From NCBI GenBank assembly GCA_028571685.1, contig CM053142.1, forward strand, positions 69,713,296 through 69,777,295: a stretch of 64,000 nucleotides of DNA, read 5' to 3'. The DNA comes from Heterohyrax brucei (lineage: Eukaryota > Chordata > Mammalia > Hyracoidea > Procaviidae). The position numbers and the translations under genes were made by a program. The notes under the pieces are model-generated. The model was not told the DNA's origin and did no database searches. It saw nothing but the letters and a program-made list of their open reading frames with translations. How positions within the stretch are numbered: position 1 is the stretch's first letter; each line of letters begins with the position of its first letter. Positions 34,818 through 46,170 of this stretch are shown piece after piece.

Positions 34818-34986
34818 GTGCTCGTTTCAGCAGCACATGTATTAAAATTGGAACAATACAAAGATTAGCACAGCCCCTGCACAAAGATGACACATAAATT
34901 CATGAAGCATTCCATATTTTTTTAACATAGGTGGGCATGCAAATTTATATTGGATTGTACACTTTCACTCAATCACAATAAATTAA
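34818..34986 (+). pseudogene. U6 snRNA / L1 chimeric retropseudogene
   Basis: The first about 106 bases match U6 spliceosomal RNA from its 5' end (GTGCTCG, CAGCACAT, AAAATTGGAACAATACA) to its 3' T tract (CATTCCATATTTT). Directly attached is the last about 60 bp of an L1-1-type 3' end (AGGTGGGCATGCAAATTTAT onwards) with A-rich tail. Flanks AAAAGCAGCAACA (34805-34817) and AAAAACAGCAACA (34987-34999) form one TSD, so both parts were inserted together. Such chimeras arise by template switching of the L1 reverse transcriptase from L1 RNA to U6 RNA. Several substitutions in the conserved U6 core show it is not functional. Confidence 0.9.
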
Positions 34987-34999
34987 AAAAACAGCAACA

Positions 35000-35277
35000 A
35001 TAAAAAAGATAAAAAGAATACACATAAAGAAAACAGACTCCACACAGAAAATTAAGTGGAACAAAGAAACTGTCAAAAATTCATCAAAAAGGCACCAAAA
35101 TAACAGCACTAAACTCATACCTATCAATAAATGTTGAGTGTAATGGATTAAATGCACCAGTAATGGGCACCAATAATAATGAGAGTGGCAGAATGGATTG
35201 AAAGAAAAGATCCATCTATATTCTGCCTACAAGAGACACACTTCAGACTTAACGACACAAACAAACCATAACTCAAA
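35000..35277 (+). mobile_element. L1-B ORF2 start
   Basis: ORF2 5' part: ACTAAACTCATACCTATCAA, then CAAGAGACACACTTCAGAC (the QETH endonuclease motif). Degenerate. Confidence 0.65.
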
Positions 35278-35465
35278 GGTTAGAGGGGAAAGGAGACTGT
35301 TGGGAGGATGAGACATGTATGGAGCAGAGAGGAAGAGTGTGCTGTCACCGGGCAGGGAGAGCAGTGGAAGTTGCATATAGGTGGGCATGTAAATTTATAC
35401 AGGAATGTACATTTTTACTCAATCATAATAAAATATATATACATATATATATATATAGCAAATAA
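35278..35465 (+). mobile_element. short 5'-truncated L1 tail with TA repeat
   Basis: Final about 150 bp of L1-1-type 3' end (GGGAAAGGAGACTGTTGGGA to TTTTTACTCAATCATAATAA), followed by a (TA)n stretch (35431-35457) in place of a plain A tract. Flanks AACTCAAA on both sides suggest a TSD. Confidence 0.75.
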
Positions 35466-35473
35466 AACTCAAA

Positions 35474-35765
35474 ATGAAGCAGGATGGAAATACTAATTTC
35501 TAATAAAATAGACTTTAAAGTAAAATGCACCACAATGGACAAAGTAGGACATTCTATACAATGATTAAAGGGTCAGTACTTCAGAAGGACATAACCATAT
35601 TAAATACTTATTCCCCCAATGATAGGGCATTAAAAAGAGAAATAGACAGCTCTACAATAAAAGAAGAAAGCTTGACACAATTTTGTTGAAGGACAGAAAA
35701 TCCAGAAAGAGGCTCATAAACACACAGAAAATCTAAATGCCGCAATGAACCGACTTTACTTCATA
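35474..35765 (+). mobile_element. L1-B ORF2 endonuclease remnant
   Basis: Continues the endonuclease region (AAAATAGACTTTAAAGTAA, then the CCAGAAAGAGGCTCA block). Interrupted by the MaLR element; resumes near 38013. Confidence 0.6.
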
Positions 35766-35770
35766 GACAT

Positions 35771-38007
35771 TGTTTTAGTCACTCGGTACTGTTCTAACAG
35801 AAACACCAACAGTGGATAGCCTCAACAAAGGAAAGTTTATTCTTACACAGTTCAATAAGCTACAAGTCTGAATGAACAGTGTCAGCTCCAGGTGAAAGCT
35901 TTCTCTCTGTCGGCTCTCTAGGAATGTCTTTATACTGCATCAGTCTTTCTTTGGTCTGACAGCATTTTGGTGCAGGAACCTCAGATCCAAAGGACATCCT
36001 CTATTTTGTTGCTGCTTTCTTGATGGTATAACATCCCCTCTCTCTGCTTGTTTCCCCTTCTTTTTATCTCTTGTAGTATAAAAGGTGGTGAAAGCCATAC
36101 TCTAGGTAAACTCCTTTTACAATGGAGCAGAGACATGACCTTAGGAAGGGTGTTATAGTCCCATCCTAATCCTCTTTAACATAATCCATTTTATTAATCA
36201 CAGGCAGACAATAGGATTTATAGCATAGGAAAATCACAAAATGCAGGACAGTTATGGCCCAGCCAAACTGTTACACACACTTTAGGGGGTGTGATGGGGG
36301 ATACAATTCAATCCATGACATTCCACCCTTTGGCCCTGAAAAAATATCACATCCTTGCAACATGTGAAACATATTCACCCCACCATATCATATAAAAAGT
36401 CAAATCAAATCCAAGTTCAAAATACAGAAAATTTCTATATATCTCTGAAACCTAGAATACAAGGTATCTGCTTCCAAACTACAAGGACAGAACAGTTGTT
36501 GTTGTCAGGTGTCATCGAGTCAGTTCTGATTCATAGTGACCCTGTGAACAACAGAATGAAACACTGCCTGGTCTTGCACCATGTCCACAGCTGTTTTTGT
36601 AGTTAAGCTCATTGTTGCAGCCACTGTATTCATCATCTCGTCAAGGGTCTTCCTCTTTTTCACTGACCCTCCACTCTACCAAGCGTGATGTCCTTCTCCA
36701 GGGAGTGATCTTCCCTGACAACATGTCCAAAGTATGTAAGACGCAGTCTTGCCATCTTTGCTTCCAAGGAGCACTCAGGTTGTATTTCTTCCAGAGCAGA
36801 TCTGTTTGTTCTTTTGGCAGCCCATCATAGGCTCAACATTCTGTTCCAGCACCACAGTTTAAAGGCATCGATTCTTCTGTCTTCTTTGTTCATAGCCCAG
36901 CTTTCACATGCATATGATGCAATTGAAAATACCATGGCTTGGGTCAAATGCATTTTAGTCTCCAAGGTGACAGAGCAGGCAGGCACAAACTAGACATTTC
37001 AATTACAAATGGGAAAAATTGAAGGGTAAGAAAGTATAACAGGCACCAAACAAATAAGCAGAATACATTACATTAGCCCTCAAAGTGCTGAAAACAGTTA
37101 CCTACAGACACTAGGTAATGTCTGCACTCTTCAGATTCTGAGTGGCAGTCCCCTGGCCCTGTGCCACACTTGTCTTCTGAGCCTATTAGGCCGGCAACTC
37201 TACTCCGTCAGCATTAGTTATATCAATTTCTAAGTGCAACTCAGTGGCAATTCCACTGTTAGAAAGACTACAGGCCAAGGCTCCACCCTTTAAAACCCCT
37301 GAAATCATGGCCTTTTGAGAATGAGGTAGTTCAGCTTCCTGTGCTCCTCTCTTCAGCTTATACTACCTGTAACCTCTTGGCTTGAGCCTCTTTCCTGCAT
37401 ATGCACTGCTGGTACAAGTGTTTCAAAGCTCTATAGCTCCACCAATAAGTGCCCAGAAGTACTGCTACTCTGCCAGGAAGCCTCCTGTATACAGGCACTT
37501 AGCTTTCTTGCTCCATGGGCAACAAATCTAGCATCACTGATTTAAGTGCCTGGAGGCACCCCACAATGCCAGGAAGCCTCTGGCACACAGGCACTCAGCT
37601 GTCTCACTCCATGGGTTGGCTGCAGTGCTGTCTTATACTGGTCTCCTGGTTCTGCTGCTTGTTTCTATCTGTACTTTCTTCTGTGTTAATAGCTCTTCTC
37701 AGTTCCTTCTGAGTCTTCTGTCCATTCACAATTTCAAAACTGCTTCCACATTTTAGATATCTGTTAGAGCAGCACCCCACTCTCTCACTACCAAATTGTT
37801 TTAGTCAACAGAAAATGCCATGAGTGGATGGCTCAAACTAAAAATAATTCTTACACCATCCAGTAGGCCAGAATTTCAAATCAGTGTGCCAGCTCCAGGG
37901 AAACATACTCTTTCTCTGTTGACTCTAAAGGAAGGACAATCACACAACACACGGCCCAGCCAAATTATCACACACATGTTTGCATGGACATAACTGTATC
38001 CATGACA
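35771..38007 (-). mobile_element. complete MaLR-type element, minus strand
   Basis: Two LTRs flank an internal region, with a perfect 5-bp TSD GACAT (35766-35770 and 38008-38012). LTR at 35771-36320 (550 bp) is full length; LTR at 37797-38007 (211 bp) has an internal deletion. Both begin TGTTTTAGTCA and the first ends ATCCATGACA. The internal part (36321-37796) has no open viral gene, as expected for non-autonomous MaLR elements, and contains an RTE insertion. It interrupts L1-B ORF2. Confidence 0.85.
36496..36968 (-). mobile_element. 5'-truncated RTE LINE, minus strand
   Basis: Reverse orientation of the RTE 3' end seen at 23990-24249 (CAACATGTCCAAAGTATGTA and GGTCTTGCACCATGTCCACA blocks). 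Flanks GACAGAACAG and GACAGAGCAG are a 10-bp TSD with one difference. Inserted in the MaLR internal region, so it is younger than that element. Confidence 0.85.
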
Positions 38008-38785
38008 GACATATACAGAACATTACACCCAATAGCAGCTAAGTATATTTTCGTTTTCAATGTGCATGAGACACGCTCCAGAAGAGACCACATGAGGCTA
38101 TAAAGCAAGTCTTTAAAATGTCCAAAATGTCAAAATATTGCAAAGCATTTTTTTAGACCATAAAACCATAAAAGCAGAAATCAATAACTGAGAGAGGAAG
38201 GAAAAATGTCAAACACATGGAAACTGAACAACATATTGCTCAAAAATGACTGGATTATAGAAGAAATCAAGGATGTAATAGAGAAATTCACAGAATCAAA
38301 TGAGAATGAAAACATATCCTAGCAGAGCATTTGGGATACAGCAAACACAGTGCTCAGGGTACAATTTATTTCAATAAATGCACACATCCAGAAAGAAGAA
38401 AGGGTCCAAATCAAAGCATTAACACCCCAACTTGAGCAAGCAGAAAGGAGAGCAGCAAAAGAACACCTCAGTCACCATAAGAAATCAAATAATAAAATAT
38501 AGGGCAGCACAAAATGAGTAAGAGGAGACAAAAATGATTGAAAAATTAGTAAGATCAAAATCTTGTTATTGGAGAAGATCAGCAAAATCAATAAATGACT
38601 GGCCAAGCCAACAAAAGAAAAATAAGAGAAGAAGCAAACAACTTCAATAGGAAATGAGATCCAACAAAAATTTAAAAATTGTAACAGAATACTGTGAAAA
38701 ATCATACACTAACATATTTGAAAACCTAGAGGAAATCGACAAATTTCTAGAAATGCACCACGTACCTAAACTAACAAACAAAGGT

Positions 38786-38930
38786 AGCTCGAAACCCACT
38801 GCCATCAAGTCAATTCTGACTCATAGCAACACTATAGGACATAGAGTTTCCAAGAAGCACGTGGTGGATTTGAACTGCCTAACTTTTGGTCAGCAGACAT
38901 AGGACTTAACCATTATGCTACCAGGATTGA
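38786..38930 (-). mobile_element. AfroSINE, minus strand
   Basis: CGAAACCCACTGCCATCAAG, TTCTGACTCATAGCAAC, GAGTTTCCAAGAAGCACG, GGATTTGAACTGCC and TGCTACCAGGATT are the AfroSINE blocks in reverse order. Inserted in L1-B ORF2. Confidence 0.85.
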
Positions 38931-40387
38931 GAACAACTAAATAATCCCATAACAAAAGCAGAAATTGAAAAGCTAATTTAAAAAGCTCCCAACAACAGCA
39001 AAAAACTTAGCCCTGACAGCTTCACTGGAGAATTCTACCAAACTTTCAGAGAAGAGTTAACACAACTATTACTAAAGGTATCTCAGAGCATAGAAAAGGA
39101 TGGAATGCTCCCATGCTAATTCTATGAAGCCAGCATAACACTGATACCAAACCAAGTGAAGACAGCACAAAAATAAAAATTATAGACCAGTATCTCTCAT
39201 GAACTTAGATGCAAAAATCATCAATGAAATTCTAGCCAGTGGAATTCAACAACATATCGAAACAAAGGAATTCACTGTGACCAAGTGGGATTTATACCTG
39301 ACCTGAAGAAATGGTTCAACATTAGAAAAACAGTCATTGTAATCAACCACATAAATAAAACAAAGGACAAGAACCAGATGATTTCATTAATTGATGCAGA
39401 AAAGGCATTTGACAAAGTTCAACACCCATTCATGATAAAAAGAAAAAAAAATTCGCAGCAAGACAGGAATTGAGGGAAATTCCTCAATGTAATTAAAGGC
39501 ATTTATACAAAACTGACAGGCCATATTATCCTTCTGCTTGAGAAGGAGGACAAGAAAGGATGTCCTGTGTTACCACTTTATTCAGCATTGTGCTGGAGGT
39601 TGTAGCCAGAAAATTCAGCCTAGAAAAATAAGAGGCATGCAAATTAGTAAATATATCTTTATTTGTAGATAATATGATCTTATACACAGAAAATCCTAAA
39701 GACTTCACATAAAAACCACTGGAACTAATAGAAGAGTTCAGCAAAGCATCAGGATATAAGATAAAGATACAAAAATCAGTTAGATTCCTCTATACCCACA
39801 AGGAGAATGTCAAAGAGGAAATCATGAAATCAATGCCATTTAACAATAGCCCCAAGATGATAAAACATTTAAGAATCAATCTAACCAGAGACATAAAAGA
39901 CCTGTACAATGAAAACTATAAGACACTACTGAAAGAAACCAAGAAACCTAGATAAATGGAGAAAGCTGCCTTGCTCATGAATAGGAAGACTCAACATTGT
40001 GAAAAAATCTATTCTACCCAAATCAATCTACAGATGCAATGCAATTCCAATCCACATTCCAATGGCATTTTTTCAGTCAGATAGAGAAACACATAATCAA
40101 CATCATATGGAAAACAAAGCAGCCCTGGGTAAGTAAAGCATTACTGAAGAAGAACAAAGTGGGAGGTCTCACACCATCTGACTTTAGAACAGATTACACC
40201 ACCACAGTAGTCAAAACAGCCTGGTACTGATACAACAACAAATGTATAGACCAATGGAATCACACTGAGAATCCAGACATAAAATCATCCACTTGTGAGA
40301 AGATGATATTTGACAATGGCCCAAAGCCCATTAAAATGGAGAAAAGACAGTCTTTTTAACAAATGGTGTTAGCATAACTAGATATAC

Positions 40388-40554
40388 CAAAAACCAAAAA
40401 AAAAACCACTGCTGTCTAGTCAATTCCAACACACAGCAACCCTATAAACAGAGTAGAATTGCCCCATAGAGTTTCCAAGGAGTACCTGGTGGATTTGAAC
40501 AGCTGACCTTGTTAGCAGCCATAGCACTTAAGCACTACACCACCAGGGCTTCCA
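40388..40554 (-). mobile_element. AfroSINE, minus strand
   Basis: ACCACTGCTGTCTAGTCAAT, GCAACCCTATAAACAGAGTA, GAGTTTCCAAGGAGTACC and CCACCAGGGCTTCC. Well preserved; starts with an A-rich stretch corresponding to the poly(A)/simple tail. Confidence 0.9.
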
Positions 40555-41500
40555 TAACTGGATATACATCCCCAAGAATATCTCACATCATGTACAAAAA
40601 CTAACTCATAATGGATTAAAGTTCTAAATATAAAATCTAAAGCACAAAGATCATGGAAGAAAAAAGGACACAGTGTAAGCCCTAATATATGAATATGAAA
40701 CATTACCAACATTGCACAAACACCGGAAGAGAAAACAGGTAACTGAGAACTCTTAAAAATCAAACACTTATTACTCATATCCAAAGACTTCACCAAAAGT
40801 GTTAAAAGACAACCTATAAACTGGAGGGAAAATGACTACAACAAATCTGATCAGCATCTCATTCTTAAAATATGCAAGATAATGCAAAACCTCAACAATG
40901 AAAAGACAAATAACCCAATTACAAAATGGGCAAAGAGTATGAACAGGCACTTCACCAATGAAGACATGCAGGAAGATAACTGGTACATAAGGAAGTGCTC
41001 ATGATCATTATCCATTAGAGAAATCCAAATTAAAACTACAATGAGATACCACCTCACCTCTGCAAGGCTGCTTTTCATCCAAATTTACAAAATAATAACT
41101 GTTGGAGAGACTGTGGGGAGACTGGAACACTGCTGGTGGGAATGTAAAATGGTACAACCTACTTTGGAAATCAATTTGGCACTTACTTAAAAAACTAGAA
41201 ATAGAAATACATGACCCAGCAATCCTACTTCTTGGAATATATCCCAGAGAAATAAGAACAGCCACACAAATAAATACATATACACCAATGTTCATCACAG
41301 CACTGTCCACAATAATAAAAAGATGAAATCAATGTAGATGCCTATCAACGGATGAATGAATATGTAATGATAAAGAACAAAGATAATTTGGGAAATATGA
41401 AATGGAGACACATGGAAGGCATTATGCTGAGTAAAATTAGTCACAAAAGGACAAAAATTGCACGAGACCACTACTACAAGGATTCAAAAAAAGATTCAAA

Positions 41501-42760
41501 CACAGAAGAAAACAATCTGAGGGTTACGAACAGGGGGGGTGATGGAGAAAGGTATTCACTAATTATAGATAAGAATTATTTTAGATGAAGAGTGGGACAG
41601 CACATGGTAGAGAAAAAGTCAGCACAACAAGACTAAATCAAAAGCTAAGAAGTTTTTTTTAAATACAACCAAATACTTCAAGAAACAGAGTATCAGGGGC
41701 AGGAGTTTGGGGACAATGATTTCAGGTGACACCTAGGTCAACTGGCATAACAAAGTTTATTAAGAAAATGTTCTTCATCCCACTTTGCTGAGTGCTATCA
41801 GGGGTCTTAAAAGTTAGCAAGCTGCCATCTACGAAACATCAGTTGGTCTCGACCCAGCTGAACGTTTAAAGAGAATGAAGAGCATCAAAGAAATAAGGGA
41901 AATATTAGCACAAGAGAAAGACAGGGTGACATAAACCAGAAACGACAATAACATGAGATGGGAATAACTAGATGATGCCAAGCGAACACCAGTGATTGCC
42001 CTTACAGAGAACTCCACAAGGAATACCTGATACAACAGGAGAAATGTGGGCTGCAGAACTTAAACGTGAGTAAAATGACAAGATTTAATGGTCTGACAGA
42101 CCGGACATGGCCCCTGGACTTTCTGCTATTCCAGACCTGAAACCATTTCAGCAGCAAACTCCTCAGACCAAGACTGAACTGTTACCTAAGACAAAAAATC
42201 CTGTTGATGGTCTAACAGCCTGGGGGATCCCCTGGGAGCACGGCCCTTACACCTGCTGCTGCGCCTGTCTAGAAAACACTACTGAGGTCAAAAATGGACT
42301 AGACTTGGAGACACTCTGTGACCATATGGTGGGTGCACTCTGTGGTTCTACATATTTACAGGAGGCAGTCCTATAAATGTCATCTCTGGTTTATATCACC
42401 CTTTCCTTCTCTTGGGCTCGTATTTGCCTTATTTCTTTGATGCTCTTCATTCTCTTTTGGTTCAGATGGGTCAAGACCAACTGATGCTTCTTAGATGGCT
42501 GCTTGCTAGCTTTTAAGACCCAAGATAGCACTCAACAAAGTGGGATGCAGAACATTTTCTTAAATTTTGTTATGCCGGTTGACCTAGATGCCACATGAAA
42601 AGGAGGGTGGAGAGGAGGGGGGCAGGAATTTTTTAAAAGGATATGACAAGTGAAGAGGATTGTGCTGTCATGGGGCAAGGAGAGTAGAAGAGCTGCAGAT
42701 AGGGAAGCACGCAGAATTGATTTGAACTGTATACTTACACTTAATCACAATTTTAAAAAT
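41501..42760 (+). mobile_element. L1-B 3' UTR with 220-bp inverted duplication
   Basis: L1 3' UTR similar to L1-2/L1-4. A G-rich stretch (GAACAGGGGGGGTGATGG near 41529), the GGGGTCTTAAAAGTTAGC landmark near 41803, and the final TACTTACACTTAATCAC with A-rich tail. The part about 42375-42595 is the reverse complement of about 41720-41940, inserted where the normal UTR runs on directly. Confidence 0.75.
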
Positions 42761-42769
42761 AGAAAAAAT

Positions 42770-43045
42770 GATAATAATAATGCAGGTGAAGAGTGCACTT
42801 CTTGGCTTAAATGAATACAAGAGACTAACTGGGCAGCTCCGGTCCAGAGGTGCGATGAGAATACAGAAGCAGGTTAGGAGCTGGTTGAATGGACATAGGA
42901 GTAATGGGGTAGAGGGAGGGGTATGCTGTCACAAAGTAAGGAGAGTAACTAGGGTCACATTAAAAAAAGTATGACTTTTTGTATGAGAAACTGGAATTGT
43001 AAGGTTTCACTTAAAACACACTGAAAAAATAATTTTTTTTAAATA
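42770..43045 (+). mobile_element. L1 3' end fragment, older subfamily
   Basis: Contains ATGCTGTCACAAAGTAAGGA, GTATGAGAAACTGG and TTTCACTTAAAACACAC, like the end of L1-A at 24330-24530. Its 5' part is not attached here. Confidence 0.55.
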
Positions 43046-43608
43046 GGTAAGTTAAAATTACAAGGCAATAATTGCTTAAAATCTGTCAACTACATCAAAA
43101 AAGTGATCTGCTCCTTTTTATAAAGCTTTAGCTATTAAAAAAATCACCTCCATAATCAAATTATCATCTTCATTGTAAAAAAAGAAAACTAAATTGATAA
43201 AAACTAAAAGTTACTCCCTCTTCTCAACAGCTTCAATTCCAGTCACCAAACATAAACCGTACAGAAGTCATTTTACATATTTTTGCAGAAATGTCATGAT
43301 CATTAAATATGCTTTTTTAAAATATAAACAAATCAGATAAGAGTAGTGCTTTAGCTGATATGTGCAAAAGAGAACAAAGGTAGACAGAAATCTCAGAAGG
43401 AGATGAAGGCTGAAGAAATTCAAAAGTATTGTAATCTTTTTTCACACTAAGCCTCTGTTTTATTGCACAAATTAAAGTTATACATAGACAACCATTATGT
43501 CCTATATACTCTTACACTTACAGATTTAAAAGTTCATGAACCACACTTTCTTATTAGAGATACTTACACAGTAAAGAAAGCAAATAAACTATACACAATA
43601 ATTTTTAC
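43046..43608. other. CLEC4A intron 3, unique sequence next to exon 3
   Basis: AT-rich sequence without a repeat I recognise. I searched the minus strand for the next lectin exon (a Cys-Cys-Pro-x-x-Trp start) and did not find it. Confidence 0.5.
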
Positions 43609-43710
43609 CTTCTGCATCCAACTTTGCTTTCTCACATTTCAATTTCTCGTGAAACACTTCTTTAGAATTCTTTTTTTCTTTAAGAAGCTGAGAATATCCT
43701 TGAAAGAAAA
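43609..43710 (-). CDS. CLEC4A: CLEC4A-like exon 3 (stalk)
   Basis: A 102-bp exon. It is preceded on its strand by a polypyrimidine stretch and TTTTCTAG, and followed by GTAAAA. It enters in phase 1 from exon 2 and leaves in phase 1. Translated after the split isoleucine it reads FFQGYSQLLKEKKNSKEVF and ends with a Glu/Lys-rich HEKLKCEKAKLDAE. Human CLEC4A has FFQKYSQLL-type sequence at this point, followed by the stalk and a single cysteine in the same place. The exon encodes the first extracellular residues and the neck between membrane and lectin domain. It is open and has no damage. The lectin-domain exons that should follow at lower coordinates are not found. Confidence 0.8.
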
Positions 43711-44149
43711 CTAGAAAAGAGACAAAAGACCATTCACTTTCCTGGTAGTAGTGTGACTTTGCTCTTGATTGTTACTTCCTTACACTCTGTGTAAAAACAA
43801 AATCTATAAAGGCCCAGTGACTTGAATAGAAGGATCTTGGCTGTGAAAAAAAATTCCTATCACTTCACCATCAAATAATCTTAATTCCAGTGATATTAAG
43901 ACCCCAGATTCTTCAAGGAGTAGCTGAATGGTCTGTAGCTGGAAGAGTACGTGATAGTTTTATTAGAATGGATCTGATTACATTTCAGTACTAACTATAA
44001 GATACAGGCAAGGGCTAAGTCTGGCGATGAGAGGGAAAGGAGTTGAAGGGAAATACTGAAATATATCTATTTGAGGATTTATACAGCAAGTCTTTAAGGG
44101 AAACAATTCATCTAATCCTGAGGAATTTTAAATTAGTGGAGAATCAGAA

Positions 44150-44308
44150 AAAGCCCTGGTGGCACAGTGGTTAAGTGATACATCTACTAACCAAAAGGTC
44201 AGCGTTTCAAATCCTGTAATTGCTCCTTGGAAACTCTATGGCGTAGTTCTACTCTGACCTAAGGGTTTTCCGTGAATTGGAATCGACCCAATAACAGTTG
44301 CTGGCTTT
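44150..44308 (+). mobile_element. AfroSINE, plus strand
   Basis: Starts AAAAGCCCTGGTGGCACAGT (tRNA-like box A region), then TAACCAAAAGGTCAGCGTTTC with the box B-like sequence, CTCCTTGGAAACTCTATGG, and GTGAATTGGAATCGACCC near the end. Confidence 0.9.
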
Positions 44309-44686
44309 CTGGGGTATCAGGAAGGACACATCAATGTTAATCAGATGAACATCCTTTTCCTCTTGTTTCCTTTCCTCTCTGTATTGCAACAGGCTCTTAC
44401 GCCTTAGCATACTAACCTGCTCAAGTCTCTCCAACTAAAACCTCGATTATCCCTCCCTCTAGAAACTGATTTTTCTCTCTTTCATTCCTCCTTACCTTCT
44501 ATTGCTCCTTGACCCATCCCATTCCAATTTCTCCTTCTACCATTCCACTAAAATCTTCCTTGTAATGGGTTGTCAGTTATCCCTTAGAGGATGTATCCTC
44601 AGTCTACTTACCAGTCTTCTTCTTACTCAACCTTGCTGAATACTGGATCCCAGTTCGCTTCCTCTTTATCTCCCAGGCCACTACTC

Positions 44687-46164
44687 TGCCAGGAGCCAGC
44701 CCCGACACTTTACAGAGTCACGCACGGAGGGAGGGAGAGGCGCGGCGGGAAAAGAATTAAGAGAGACAGGAAACAGTTTTCTGGTTCATGGCAGCCCAAC
44801 CCAGAGAGCAAGAGAGGGAGCTGTCTGTCTTTATTGTTTTTATAGTCAAAGTGACGTGAATTTTACCCTGCCCACTGACCACACAATCTATTGGCTAATT
44901 TGAAACCAAAACCCCATGGTCTTGAGGTGATGTAATTTTTACCCAGCCCCCCCCCCGACCACATGAGCTATTAGCTAACCGAAACCTTGTGCTCCTTTTA
45001 ATTGTCAAGGCTTTCTAGATAATGGCCCGAGGCAAGTGTGTAATTGACAGTGAAAACAAAGTTATGCCTCGAGCTCAATCAGCCCTACTTATACCTCAAG
45101 GTTAAAAGGTACACAAGGAAGGGTCTAAAGTTTATGATCTCTATTTGTTCCTACTTTGCTCTTTATTTTATCTCCTCCTGCGGGGACAGTAAACATCTAC
45201 AGTCCCCCACCCTATGTCTTTCTTAAGCTGTTCTAAAAAGGATAATTCTTTTCACATGGGTGGAGATGTGCAGTTGGGGGAGGTCAGCCGAGCTGGGCGT
45301 TCCCAGGCTCAGCGTTTGTCCTCGTACAGGGAGATGAGGGGGTATTTGGGGGGAGAGTTTAATTGGGGTGAAAAAATATACAGCCAGAAATACGTCAAGG
45401 GTGAGCATCTGGGAGAAGTCAGCAGGGGTTGGGCTGGCCTCGCTGCTCTCAATCTGGCTGTGTTAGAAATCATTCCTCTGAGCTCTTTTCCCCAGAAATT
45501 CCTGTACAGATTTTCCCGATATTATTTCATAAACCAAGGGGGTAGTAAAGGGCCCCTCTCAGAAGGCATCTCTCCTTGTTAGGGTCTGTGATTTTCAAGA
45601 TGTGACGCTGTTACTTTAAAGGTTAAATTTTATTAAAAAATATGCCCAATAGGAAAAATACTGGTGCACCAGGGACGCACCCCAAGCTACACAGAGCAGG
45701 GGGTGACAGGGAGTTTCCTCAGCGCCCAGTATTTAAGTTGTGAGATTGCAAAGCAGGGAGGGTGAACTGACCTTTACATTGATTGGTTAATTCCTATTAG
45801 TTGTAAAATGTGGTCAAGGTCTAGGGGTCACTTGCAGGCTGTCACTTGCAAGGTTGCCCCCAGGCTTGTCTTGTGACAGTGTTTTATAAGACAAAGGTGA
45901 GATTATTCTATGGTATTTTCTGCTATTAAGTTGTTTCCTGGGGCTTTCTTTAATACCTCCAATTTTTACCGTGCTCTTCCTCATTTCAACACCCTGATCC
46001 TTGTGCCAGAAGAGGAGGGGGTATCTTTTTGAAGAAAATTTTATTAGGAAGCCAAATAATATCAAGGGCAGTAAGCTAGAAAACATGTCACAGGTGAGAT
46101 GCTTCAGCCCGTCATTTACAGGGGTTCCTGACTTTGTCTACAAAGCTGATGGCAGACCTCTGTA
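44687..46164 (-). mobile_element. class II-like ERV LTR, long, minus strand
   Basis: Left end TGCCAGGAGCCAGCCCCGAC is the reverse complement of the end of the LTR at 17602-18225; right end GGCAGACCTCTGTA corresponds to its start. A perfect 6-bp duplication CTACTC flanks it (44681-44686 and 46165-46170). It is 1,478 bp against 624 bp. Pieces of the shorter LTR can be followed from 44687 to about 45290 and again from about 46050; the part between (about 45290-46050) is extra and may be a second LTR or a longer LTR variant. Only one copy of the 54-bp unit is seen (about 44990-45030). No viral genes. Confidence 0.65.
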
Positions 46165-46170
46165 CTACTC

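Larger units (their letters stand above)
38013..41500 (+). mobile_element. L1-B ORF2, remaining part
   Basis: Rest of ORF2 in pieces: the late endonuclease (38090-38330), the reverse transcriptase with [14 protein letters not shown] near 39395, an active-site region near 39660 reading FVDNM, ITKSVRFLY-like and [18 protein letters not shown] blocks (40100-40170), and the C-terminal region to about 41490 (LGIYPREIRTATQINTYTP and a final MLSKISHKRT). Broken throughout and older than L1-1, as more indels are present. Two AfroSINEs are inserted. Confidence 0.7.

Noticed and set aside
34818-34923. Functional U6 snRNA gene
   Set aside because: Conserved core bases are changed, it is fused to an L1 tail, and it has a TSD. 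It is a retropseudogene.
35431-35457. TA microsatellite as an independent feature
   Set aside because: It is the tail of the 5'-truncated L1 inserted there.
1-43600. Lectin-domain exons 4-6 of CLEC4A on the minus strand
   Set aside because: I searched for the Cys-Pro-x-x-Trp, Trp-x-Trp and WND-type motifs in the non-repeat parts and saw none.
44150-44230. tRNA gene (box A/B-like sequence)
   Set aside because: It belongs to an AfroSINE; there is no complete cloverleaf with a CCA-type end.
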